DNA from: Platerodrilus igneus
Lineage: Eukaryota > Arthropoda > Insecta > Coleoptera > Lycidae
Length of the DNA: 64,000 nt
Assembly (NCBI GenBank): GCA_036346225.1
Contig: JARFIW010000942.1
Location: forward strand, 1,881,001 to 1,945,000
Direction: 5' to 3'
Made by a program: the position numbers and the translations under genes. A model generated the notes under the pieces. The model had not been told where the DNA came from and searched no databases. It worked only from the letters and a program-made list of their open reading frames with translations. Numbering within the stretch: position 1 is the first letter of the stretch; every line of letters starts with the position of its first letter. Below are positions 27,401 to 39,400 of the stretch, piece after piece.

Positions 27401-30400
27401 ACCAAGGTGTGCAGCTATGGGATCATCGTGACATAATTTGAGCACTTCACTGCGGTTTGCAGTGGGCACGACCAGTTTCCATTCAGGAATATTCGATATT
27501 TTATGCGGGGACGAAGATACAAATTTATATAGTCTATTATTAGTTACACGAAAGGTAGGGAATTTGTCGGGGTTATCGGAAACTTTTTTAATCATATTGA
27601 GGTACCAGGTATCCAGACTTAAATTTGGAAGGTTAAGAGAAACGACATCACGAGATAAGGCATCAGGTACGATATTTAATTTGCCAGGCCTATGCCTAAC
27701 GTCAAAAGTAAATTGAGATATACGCAAGTTCCATCTTGCCAAACGACCTGCGGGTTGTTTCAAGTTATTAAGCCACGTGAGAGCTGCACAATCAGTGATT
27801 ACCGTAAAGTGTGTACCTTCGACATATCCTCTAAATTTCTCGATGCCAAAGATAACGCCCAATAATTCTCGTTCGGTAGCAGAGTATTTTTGTTCGGCAG
27901 AAGTTAAGGCACGACTCGCATAGGCGATTGGATGTTCTAAACTATTGTTTACCTGGAACAACATTGCGCCTAACCCAGTAAGTGAGGCATCGGTTTGTAT
28001 AAAAAACTTCTCATCGAAATTGGGTGAGATTAAGATAGGTGCTGAAGTGATTAATGTTTTAATTTGTTCGAAAGCCTGTTGGGATTCTGAATTCCACTCG
28101 ATAGTTTGGGATTTCTTTTTATTTTTAATTAAAGCGGTAATGGGTGCAGATATAGTTGAAAGATTGGGTAGAAAAATGCGATAATAGCTAATCATTCCAA
28201 TTAAACGTTTGATTTCGGTAACAGTCTTAGGTGTTTTAAATTTAGTAATAGCGTCGACTTTAGCAGGATCTGCTCGTAGGCCAGTCCCATCTATAATAAA
28301 ACCAAGAAATGTGAGGGATGAACAACAAAATTGAGACTTTTCCCAGTTTATCTTAAAACCTGCAGCGCTTAAACGTTCTGCAACTTCATCTAATGTGGCG
28401 ATATGTTCATCGAAAGAACTTGAGATAACTAAGATATCATCTAAAAATACAAAGGCACGTTCTTGATGTAAGATAGGACCTAACGTTTGATCCATGGTAC
28501 GTTGTAGGGTTTGTGGAGCGTTACAGAGACCAAATGGCAAAAAATTATATTCGAAAAGACCTCGGCCTGGAACACAAAAAGCAGTTTTTTGACGAGAAGA
28601 TAGGTCGAGAGGTATCTGATAAAAAGCTTGTCTAAGGTCGATAGATGAGATAAATTTTGCGTTTCGAAGCCGGCTTAAAATCGAGTCAGTTCTAGGTAGA
28701 GGGTAAGCGTCAGAAGCAGTCACGGAATTCAACTTCCTGCCGTCAAAACAGACACGCCATTCGTCATTCTTCTTCCGAACTAGTAATACAGGAGACGTCC
28801 AAGGGGAATTTGAGGGAGAGATAACACCAGATTCTAACATTTTGTCTATTTCAGCATGTAAATGCTTTTGTAATGCAGGCGATAAGGGATATTGACGTTG
28901 CTTAAAAGGAAGGGCATCACCTGTAGAGATAACGTGTGTCGCAGTCGTAACGCAACCAAGTTCGGAGGTATTAAGTTTGCGAAATTTGTCAATTGTAGCG
29001 TTAAGAGTTACATTTTGGGAGTCAGTAAGAGAAATTTTGTTAGATATTCCTGTAGATGCACAAGAATTCGTTTTAATAGAGGTTTGCCATGAAAAATCCT
29101 GGAAATAAAGTGACAGATTAAAAAGTTTACAGAAATCCACACCTAGTAGAAAAGGATACGCTAATGCAGGGACAATCAAAAATGAAACGTCATGTTCAAG
29201 AAATTCTACTCGAATTTTTAACTTAAGGGAACCGGTTACATGTATTTGATTATCGTCAGCTAAATTTATGGAAGTTTTCTCGGGAATAATTTGAATTTTG
29301 ATATTTTGCTGAGATAATTGATATAAACCTTCGTTATTTATAAGGGAACATGAAGAACCTGTATCCAATAAAGCAATTACATTTAAGGAACCTATTGAGA
29401 TAGATAAGTGTGGACGATTATCGAAGGGTTTTTTAACAAGTTGTGAAACGGCAGCAGTCTTTTTATGATAAAAGGAATTGACGGTTTGTAACCACTTAGA
29501 CCACTCGGCTGGCGTAGTATAGCATACTTCCTCTAATGAAGGTAAGGCATTTTGTACATTGATAGTAGCGGTATTATTATTAGATAGATATAATAACGGT
29601 ACAACGTTAGAAGTAGTTTTATGATATGAGTTTATTGGCGTCTGGGTCCGTTGAATGATTGGTGATGAGGGCGATTTTGGATCCTTGAGATATTCATACC
29701 CTGATTTGAAATATCTCGACGGGAGTTTCCCGATACATTAGGATTACAGTTGGTGTAGTTAGATTTGTAGATATTTGATCGACCACAACCATAACAAAAA
29801 ATATTTCTAGGGTATGTGCAGACATTATAGTTATGTCCACTTCGCTTACAGTTCCAACAGGTAAGTACGTTATTAGTAACGGTAGAAGGAACGTTAAGGG
29901 TAGATACTTTACGGGAAGCTCGAGCTTGGCAAGCTAAATCAGGTTCTAAAAGGCCAGATTGTTTCTCTGGTGGGGGTCGATATTTGTTAATTCTTGACTT
30001 CACTTCCTGAAGAGAACGACATAGGTCTTTAAAGTGGGCTAACGAAGAGATTTGCTGTAATGCCAAACGTTCAGAGAAATAGGGGTTTAAATTTCTAAGT
30101 AACTGATCGATAATTTCAGATTCTGAAGGTTTTTTGTCGAGTCTGCTATATAAAGCTTCTAGTGAGGTAATAAAAGAAACAACATTTTCGTCATGATCTT
30201 GGGTTCGGTTACGTATTTCGTTCCAAAGGTCGTTAATATAGCCGTGAGGTAGGAAGTCTTGTTTTAAACACGTAACTAACTCCTCCCAGGTAGAAATTTG
30301 GTCTCGTATGTTTCTGTACCATATTAACGCAGAGTCCGAAAACAAGTCACCAGCTGAGACAAATAGGTCCTGGTCTGTACACCCGCGAGAGATTTTGAAA

Positions 30401-33400
30401 TCATTAACACGTTGACTGCCACGGGAATTTTCAGAATTCCGGTCTAAAAAGCCAATTTCATCTAATCATTTTATATTATTAAAAACTCTAAATATATTAC
30501 ATAGTAATCATCAAAATGCATAGAAAATGTATTTTTTTAAAAAAAAAGGCCCTACGAATTATCTCGTAGTTGGCTTATGTAACAGAAATCCCTTCGCGGA
30601 AGCCAACTACGAGTTAATTCGTACACAGACACGTTTAGACCTGTCGCTTCGCTAAAGCTGAATCAGATATATGCGTCCATATTCGTCAGTAGTATATCAG
30701 ATATTGTCGAGTGCTTCACATTTACGTCTTTCTTGAGTGTGTTGTTTTATAATTATTGTTATAATTAAATGATCAAGAAACCAATATGGATAAGAAAAAA
30801 CCACTGACTGAAAATGAACTCGAGTACTACGCTAATCTAAGTGATTCAGAATTTGACGAGATTTTCGGCGAGGATGGTAACGACAGTAGCGATTATGAAC
30901 CTTCTGATAATTCAAGTGATAGTGACGATGAAGTCGTCTCCGAACCTGAAGATGAAGTTGTTCCCGATCCCGATGATGATGATGATGACTCCCAAGCAAC
31001 AACATCAAATACGAATGATAATATGTGGACAGAAATTCAACAAAATCCTGAACTATTTATTTTCCAAGAAAATGTTGGTTTGAAATTGGATACGTCAAAT
31101 TTTACAGTGCAAACACTGGTGGACTTATTTTTTTCGGAAGAGTTTCTTGCATTACTGGTCGAACAAACTAATTTATATGCTGCGCAAGAAATTGCAAAAC
31201 GCACAGCAATAAAAAAATCTAACAGGGTATCAAAGTGGACAGACGTCAGTGCTGCAGAGATGAAAGTGTTTATTGCACTTTTGTTACAAATGGGGCCTTG
31301 TTCTTTCCCATCAATTGAACATTACTGGAGCACAAGCAAGCTATATAATGTAATGTTTTGGCGCTCAAATATGAGTCGAAATCAATTCCAGTTGTTACTT
31401 CGTTATTTTCATTTGGTTGATAACACAATACCATCTGCCGACAGGTTATACAAGGTGAGACCAATTCTAACTCATTTCAACAATAAAAAAACAATAAAAA
31501 AAACTGCGCAGTGTCCACAACATACTCCTATAAAAATCGTGAATTGAATTCTATATATACAATAGTTAATGCTTTTGCGGAATATTTTTATCGTGTACAG
31601 TAATCATTCAAATTATAGCACTAGCAATATAAGCGCGGTCTTAAATGAAAGCCCACATGACATATTTACTTTACACAGCATTACAATTGAAGATGTGGAG
31701 CAAGCATTACACCAGTTAAAACCGAAACGAGCTGCAGGACCTGACGGAATACCTCCATATGTGTTCAAGGGATGTGCCGATATACTAAAATATCCGCTTT
31801 GTACATTGTTTAATTTATCATTAAAACGAAAACTTTTCCCGAACAATGGAAACTTGCCAAAGTTACTCCAATTCATAAATCAGGTGCAACAAACCTAATT
31901 GGCAACTATAGGCCTATTTCTGTTTTATCATGTGCGGCAAAAATTTTGAACAAATTATTTACAAACGAATATTTAGTCATGTTAATTCTTCAATTGACCT
32001 ACACCAGCATGGTTTTATGCCAAAAAGATCAACCACCACAAATCTGTTAATTTTTACAGATTTTGTCAGTGAAGTGTTAGACAGGAAAGGGCAGGTTGAT
32101 GTAATATATACAGATTTTGCTAAGGCATTTGATAATGTGAATCATGACATACTGTTAGCAAAATTGACTTTTTACGGATTTTCACTACCAGTAATTGAAT
32201 TACTTGCATCTTATCTATCTAATAGAAAATCGTTTGTGACATACCAAAGAACAGACTCTCAATGCTTCACTCCAACCTCAGGTGTACCACAAGGAAGCAA
32301 TCTTGGTCCTCTTTTATTTCTTATCTTTGTTAATGATCTACCACAGTCCATTTGTAATAGTAAATATCTTTTATTTGCCGATGACTTGAAAATATACAAG
32401 GAAATAAAGAGTGACTCTGATTGTGATTTACTACAACAGATCTGGACAATATATATATTTGGTGTGATGACAATAAATTATATTTCAATATTAATAAATG
32501 TGAGAAAATGTCATACTTAATTACTAAACATAAAATAGAATTTAATTATTCAATAACAAAAAATAGACTAAAGGAGGTGAATAACAAAACGGACCTGGGA
32601 GTACAATTTAAAACAAACTTAAATTTTGATGGTCACACAAAATCGATAGCGGCAGATGCGTATAAAATTTTAGGTTTCATTATCAGAAACTCACAGTCAT
32701 TTACTAATGTAGATTGCATCAAGTTGCTGTATAACTCTTTGGTTCGCTCCAAATTAGAATTTTCTATTATTGTTTGGGATCCTGGAATTGCAATTCAATC
32801 ACAACTACTTGAAACTATTCAAAATAAGTTTATATCATACATTTACTACAAAAATTTAATACACATATAGGTTTCAACTCGTACAGTAATGCTCGGAAAA
32901 TATTCGCGATTAATAAAATTTCGAACGTCGAACAATAATAAGGTTTTCCTTTCTACATAAAATTCTAAATAATAAAATTGATTGTCCTTATATATTAAGT
33001 GAAATAGGTTTTTCTGTCCCTGTACATTATGGTCGTCTTAAAACCTGTTTTATATTCCCACATTTAGAACAGAATTAAGGCGCAATTCACCAATACTAAA
33101 AGTACTAGCAGCATATAACTCTAACAATAACAACAAATCATTATCATTATTCTCAAGTAATGAATATGAGTTTAAAAGATATTGCAAAAATTAATTAGCC
33201 ATTAATATTCATAACCACAAATACAATACACACACATACATACTATGCACACACTACACATGCATACATAACAATAATTTAATATGCATCATTCATATTG
33301 TTTTGTACTACATTATTTTAGTATGTATATCACATTAAATTTAGTGAAATATGTAACTAGGGCTTGCCCTGTATATTTCAATTTTTAATAAATAATAAAT

Positions 33401-36400
33401 AAATAAATAAATTATGCGTGAAAACTATGTACCAGATAAAAATATATGTATTGACGAATCCATGATGCTGTGGCGTGGAAGATTGCATTTCCGCCAGTAC
33501 ATAAAAATAAAAACACAAATACGGTGTCAAACTGTACGAACTATGTGAGTCCGACGGTCTTGTAATGAAAATAAAAATTTACAGCGGAAAATCAGAGGAA
33601 ACTGACCATAATTTAGGTCACACTACTGGTGTTGTGTTACATTTACTCGAGGACTATCTCGATAAGGGATACACGCTTTATATGGACAATTTTTATAATT
33701 CTGTTACTCTAACTAAATTACTAAATACAAGAAAAACTTACTGTGTGGAACTCTACGAAATAACAGAAAGGGAAACCCTAGAGATGTGGTAGATCGTAAA
33801 CTCAAAAAAGGAGAGTGTATTTGGCAGCAAAATGGACATGTTACTGTGTGCAAATGGAAGGACAAACGAGATGTCCTTACCATTTCAAACATGCATGTTG
33901 TTGAAATGGTAGAGGTGTCCAATCGCAATGGAAAACTTTCTATGAAACCGAATATAATTCGATTTTACAATAAAGGAATGTCTGGAATTGACCGATCAGA
34001 TCAAATGCTGTCGTACTACATCTCTAAGAAAGACTATTAGATGGCCTAAAAGGTTTCACTACATATTATAGAGATATATATACACAATGCGCACAAAATT
34101 TTTCAAAAAGTAACTTCTTCTAAAATAAAACTGATAAAGTTTAGAGAAGAATTCGTCGTCGCGTTGATTGGAGAAGAGATTCAACCAGTTTCGAAAAGAT
34201 GAGATTGCAAGAGCTTCATTATTTAGAGAGTCTGCCACCTACCGAAAAAAAACAACGTCCGACAAAGCCATGTCGTATATGTACCCAAGCAAAAAAACGC
34301 CGAGAAACGCGTTATTTTTGTCCGGCCTGTGAAGAGAAGCCAGCCCTTTGTGTGGAAGATTGTTTTAAAAAGTTTCACAAACAATAAAAATATTCTTTTA
34401 CTTCTTGATTTTCAATAAATTTTTTATAATTATATTTTCTGTTTATTTATTAATAAAATTTCTGTTCATGTAGCCAGCATTGATTTTTTGTTCTCTTCCC
34501 AGAAGCCATCTATCCATATTAGTAGTGATATGCTACGAATTTAATCGTAACTGCGCGAAAATGGCAAGTAAACACAGTACGAGATAACTCGTAGTCGGCG
34601 TCCTAGCAAAGAATGCAATCTACGAGTTATCTCGTAGTTGGCAGTCAACGTGTTAATCCGGTCAAGAAAAGACGATAAAGAGACCTTCGAATCAAACCCT
34701 TGAAAGGTGAGACCTCATTTGTATACAGGGATAGATTTCCCTAATGGTTTAAGTTGGGCAAGTACAAGATTTGAAAAGGGTAACGATATATCTACGTCTG
34801 CATTAGGATTAAGTCTTTCAAGAATAATTCCTTCAAGTAATAATACTTCGGACAACAAACTTTGTTTAGCTTGGGTCGCTTGCGCATCGTCATATAAAGA
34901 TAGTAGTTCTGTACGTTGTTTGACGTGCGTTATTCTCGAAGCCAATTTCCCTAGCTCGATATCACTAGCACCAGGATCTGTTCTATTTATTATACCCGAT
35001 ATGTCATCTAAAGACAATTTAATTTCCGATACGTTAAGAGGCCAATCGCCAACGGGTTTCTTTAAGATAGCAACGCCTTTCGTTTCCTGGGCTAAAATAG
35101 CCCTGAGCTGAGATCTTCTATCGTTTTGATTAGACGCCGGAATAATACTCCTACATTCAAGCTCGTAAATTAGTTCTAGGGATTTTAAATGAGAAATATT
35201 CATTTTGAATTCTATTTGAGACACGATATATGTGTAAGATATGCTATACTGACGCAAATCAGAAGGTTTAACCACAAGGTTTTCTTGTAAAGGTAATTAA
35301 GATATTAGTTCAATAGGTAAATCCATAATGCAGTTTTTAGAATGTACATAAAAGACAGTGCATTTAAGTTTCAAAAAACGGTCTTTTAAAGTTACGAAAA
35401 CAAGCAAAAGTTATATTTTAATAGATAATTTTGTAATAACTGTATTTAAAGATATCTAATTAAGGTAAATAATTATTTGTATACTTACATGAATGAAATT
35501 AGGGTTCTTTAAGTGAGAAAGCTGTTAATACATTATATCTTTATAAAGGAAATTATTCTAACCTAAAAACAAAGGATAAAAGACCCCAAAGTTCATAACC
35601 TCCACAATTAAAGGCGCCATTCTTATTACACTACTCTGGTGATAGTTTATATGGTCGGTAAAACAGTTAACAAAGTATTACACTTTAGATGGTGAAACAT
35701 TTATATGGTGATAGATAGTTCCTAAAAGCCGGTAATACAGTTACCAAAGTTCATAAGATACATCGCGCAATGAATAAGGCAAGTGACGCCTCTAGCGGAG
35801 GAAAGCGCAAACCTTTTACAGATTTGGGGCGCGGCCATCCACCATGACATCACCAATACAAATTACATTGCGCCATAACCGGAAATATAAAAAAGTTAAA
35901 TAACAATTAACAAAAGTTCATATTCGTGAACAATTTAAACACGGTATTACTCACCCCGGAAATCCGAACTCGGCGGGGTTGAACCAAAGTTGGCCTCTAT
36001 CAGGGCTCCATGTCGGAGGGATTAAAGATGTTGATTCCTCCGGATCTGCCAGCGGAGCATGTACCTCAGGGTCGTCTAGGGTCCAGTAGCCGAAGGTTGC
36101 TGATTGCCTACCTATGTAGGGATCGGAATGAGGAACAAGGTAGAGGTCGACAACAAAAGATAATTAACAAAGGAAATCTACATAGGTAAAAGCTACGATA
36201 CGATACCTTGAGGTGACCACTTCACTCAAGAACCCAGGCAAAACAGCCACGATTTCCAGCGTCACGGAAACACTTCTCCCCCCTCTTTGTCTAGTATTGC
36301 TCTACCCCTCTAGGGATAAGCACGCTGCGCAAATGCACTACTCTGACTTACGGAAGTACCGCCTAGTCCATTTAAAATTCCCGCGCACTGCGTATTTGAA

Positions 36401-39400
36401 TTTATGCCGCGAAACTTCCATACATAAAAACTTAACCTAAAAACACTGTTTAAGTGCAATGGCACGTAACACAATAAACCGGTTTTCATTACTGGACGCT
36501 TACCCGTTACCGAGAATAGAGGGTTTGGTAGACAAGATTTCGAAATATTTAGTACCATCGGCTTAAAAAGCGCTTATACTAATTCACTATCAAAGAAGAT
36601 AACACAAAAAAAAACTGCATTCGAAGCCTGTGGAAAGCTGTATCAATTTAAGAGGATTCCGTTTGGGGTTACTAATGGGATTGCCTGCTTTCAAAGAAAC
36701 ATCGGAAGACATGAAGGACATTTTAGCATACTTGGATGATGTCACCATACGTGGTAGAAACAAACTAGAGCATATCCAAAATCTACAAAAATTCACGACA
36801 TGTAGACAAGTACAACCTGAGTCTTAATGAAGGGAAATGTAAATTATCCCTCGATCGCATAATCTTACTAGGTTACACTATTTCAAAAGGAACTGTTAAA
36901 CTAGACGCCGATCGAATGAAGCTCCTCTTGGATCTAAAGGTGCTTACAAACATCAATTTCTTGCGTCACTGTATGGGAATGTTTGCTCATTATTCTACGA
37001 CGGTGTCTAAATTTTCAGAAAAAATTCAACCGCTTGCTCGATGTAAAGTATTTCCCATGCAGGATGTTGCGGCATTGGCGTTTGAACTATTAAAGCAAGA
37101 AATTGCCAAAGCAGGCGTTATCTCCATTGATGAAAATGCAATGTTCGTTGTAGAAACAGATATGTCTGATTTCGCCATCGGGGCTACTTTAGGTCAATTG
37201 AGAAAACCGGTTGCCTTCTTTTCCAGAACACTATCTTATTCTGAACAGAGACATTCTTTCATGGAAAAGGAAGATTATGCTATCATAGAAGCTGTCCGTA
37301 AATGGAGATATTTCCTCCTAGATAGACCATTCCAGCTAATAACAGACTAGAGATCTGTCGCCTTTATGTTTAATACATCACTTTCTGGGAAAATCAAAAA
37401 TGAAAAAATTATGAGATTGAGGCTAGAACTATCGAACTATAAATTTGATATATTGTATTGACCCGGTAAAGAAAATGCAGCTGCGGATACCCTTTCTAGA
37501 GTATGCTCTGCGACTGCGGGGGAATAAGAGCTTATATAACCTACATAATTCACTGTGTCATCCTGGTATAACTAGGTGATACCACTGGATTAAGAGCAAA
37601 AACTTACCGTACTCCGTAGAAGATGTTCAGCGAGTAACTCACGCTTGCGGAATATGTGCTGTACTAAAGCCGAGGTTCTGTAAAAATCAAGGGACTCTTA
37701 TTAAAGCAACGGCTCTCCTTTGAAAGGTTAAATATAGATTTTAAAGAACCAAAACATACTTACACTCGTAGACGAAAACTTCAGAGTTCCTTTCACCTTC
37801 CCATGTTCAAACATGACGTCGCAAACAGTAATATCGTGTCTCTATCAGGTATTTACCATATTCGGAATGCCTTCTTACATTCACTCAGATCGAGGAGCTT
37901 CTCTCATATTGCAAGAAGTGAAGTGCTTTTTGAATTCTCATGTCATACCTATGAGTCGAACTTCTGCATACAACCCCCACAGAAACGGGCAATGTGAAAA
38001 ATGCAATGGTATAGTATGGAAAACAATCTTACTAGCACTCAGAAGCCAAAACCTAAAAACGATTTAATGGTAACTGATTTTACCTGATGCACTTCACTCG
38101 ATACGTTCACTATTATGCACTGCCACGAACTCTACGCCTCACGATTTATTATTTACATCTCGACGCAAATCTACTAATGGAAGCTCGATACCTACATGGT
38201 TATTACGGCCCGGTCCCGTGCTTTTAAGGAATCACGCTCGAAAGTCAAAGTATGAACCCGTAGTTGAAGAAGTTGAACTAATACAAGCAAATCCGGAATA
38301 TGCGATTGTACGCCTACCCAGTGGGACTGAAAGTACTGTATCTATCAGGGACTTAGCCCCTACTCCAAAAACAGTTGAAAGAGAGGAACAAAGCAGTTAT
38401 CATGAGCCAGGAGAGTCAGTTTCGACTACGGACTCGACTTCGGTTTCTGAAAAAAGTAGAGACCAAAGGCAAGACTGTAGTACCAGGGCGGCGGGAGAAA
38501 CTAGTAGGCCACTATGTGAAAGACGCATGCCGTCGTACTTATCAGACTATGTTCTTACAAAGAAGGAGGGAAGAATGTAATGATTGTATCTAGAATGCTA
38601 CATCACAGTTTAGAGATTTAGAAAATTGGTCTCTATAGTATGTTTATTGTTACTGTCATTTTGTAGAATTATGTCGTTTAAAGGCTAATAAAAGGTTCTT
38701 TCAATTACTCTTACTTTCACATCAGTATGCATAAAGTAGCAAGTATTTCGTATTGTGATATCCACTGAGATGGCGTAATTAGATAGCTGTTTTGATAAAG
38801 CGAAAGGAATAAGTTCAGCACCTAGGTTCAGCATGCTTTTTGCTGTATTTTCTTACTAGATCGATTTGAAACTATTGCCAATTTAAAAATAAATCTGGAA
38901 TAAGGTTTCATCTACTATTCATAAATAATAAATATTTAAATACAGAAAAAATAAACTTATTAATACTTTTTTAGGCAGAGTCGCCATTAAAAATGACCCA
39001 TGCACCATGCCAACTTATTAGATTTGAGACAAGCAAGCTTAATCTTAAATAAGTGTGGAACGGTTGCAGTAAAATAATTGGAAATAAATTTAGAAGGCGT
39101 GGATAGGGTAGTATTTGATATTATAATTGATCTTCCAATTCTTATATTTCGCAATTGGATAGCTCGTGGTTCTTGTAACAAAACGTATTTTTTATCATTC
39201 CTTTTGTTCTGTTTATCATTACTAGTTCAATTTGAAACACTATGTATGCTTTATTATTTCATTTTTACATAAATATTTAAAAATATTTAGTAAACACGTA
39301 AATAATCAATTGATTTTAACTAATTTTATTCATTGTTTTGTTCTAATCATTTGTAATTTTGGCTAAATTGTTTATCATTTGACTAAGCAACATCTTTAAT

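Larger units (their letters stand above)
30786..34387 (+). pseudogene. piggyBac transposase, disrupted by a LINE and frameshifts
   Basis: The start is at 30786 ([20 protein letters not shown]), with an acidic N-terminus rich in D/E/S as is usual in the family, then the dimerisation domain ([40 protein letters not shown]). At about 31483 the frame is cut by a LINE and resumes at about 33413 ([10 protein letters not shown]). The catalytic acids are visible: D in [10 protein letters not shown] in YMDNFY (33565-33792), D in GIDRSDQM (33786-34040). The C-terminal cysteine-rich domain remains at 34199-34387 ([27 protein letters not shown]). Additional frameshifts occur near 33530, 33780 and 34035. 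The gene is inactive. Confidence 0.92.
30408..34652 (+). mobile_element. piggyBac-superfamily DNA transposon inserted in gypsy gag
   Basis: Perfect 13-bp terminal inverted repeats CACGTTGACTGCC (30408-30420, and inverted at 34640-34652) are bordered on both sides by the TTAA target duplication (30404-30407 and 34653-34656), the hallmark of piggyBac. Subterminal repeats built on CTACGAG/CTCGTAG occur near both ends (about 30552-30625 and 34578-34639). The transposase gene is on the plus strand but broken by a LINE insertion and frameshifts. Total 4,245 bp, of which about 1.9 kb is the LINE. The clean excision-competent ends suggest that it could have been mobilised in trans (inference). Confidence 0.95.
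29632..35275 (-). pseudogene. Gypsy gag, split by the piggyBac insertion
   Basis: The N-terminal half lies at 34715-35275 (candidate starts at 35275 or at 35203, [19 protein letters not shown]); it ends at a TGA near 34713. The frame continues on the other side of the piggyBac insert: 30345-29632 carries [19 protein letters not shown], a retrotransposon gag capsid motif, then [12 protein letters not shown] and a CCHC zinc knuckle ([14 protein letters not shown]) followed by a second, CYGCGRSN. Reading across the TTAA site keeps the frame, showing that the piggyBac element interrupted gag. The TGA lies in that frame ahead of the site and is a separate lesion. Gag cannot be made intact from this copy. 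Confidence 0.88.
22796..36471 (-). mobile_element. Ty3/gypsy LTR retrotransposon (minus strand) nested in the outer element
   Basis: LTRs of 847 and 848 bp at 22796-23642 and 35624-36471 are flanked by the target duplication CAAT (22792-22795 and 36472-36475). On the minus strand the LTRs begin TGTTACGTG and end GTGTAATA. The primer-binding site TGGCGCC (35613-35619, minus strand) lies four bases inside the 5' LTR, the start used with a lysine tRNA by several insect gypsy elements. Gag then pol follow on the minus strand. The insertion splits the RT of the outer element precisely between the codons for YSQT and INRF-like residues. The LTRs differ at about eight substitutions plus one indel (around 1%). 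Without the piggyBac insert the element is about 9.4 kb. No env gene is recognisable. Confidence 0.95.
20934..38724 (+). mobile_element. Ty3/gypsy-like LTR retrotransposon (CsRn1-like), host of the nested stack
   Basis: 149-bp LTRs at 20934-21082 and 38576-38724 both start TGTAATGATTG and end CACATCA. They are flanked by the 5-bp target duplication GTATG (20929-20933 and 38725-38729). Read on the plus strand across the insertions there are gag, protease ([11 protein letters not shown] near 22260), RT split by the inner element (before: RRLVIDYSQ; after: [12 protein letters not shown] and YLDDV), RNase H ([10 protein letters not shown]) and integrase (HSDRGAS...[14 protein letters not shown]). 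Removing the inner gypsy element and the SINE leaves about 3.8 kb, so this copy is also internally deleted. Stops are frequent. The LTRs differ at about eight positions in 149, making it older than the element inside it. Clade assignment is by motif recall. Confidence 0.92.

Noticed and set aside
34715..35111. Plus-strand 134-codon frame
   Set aside because: It is the antisense shadow of the gypsy gag on the minus strand.
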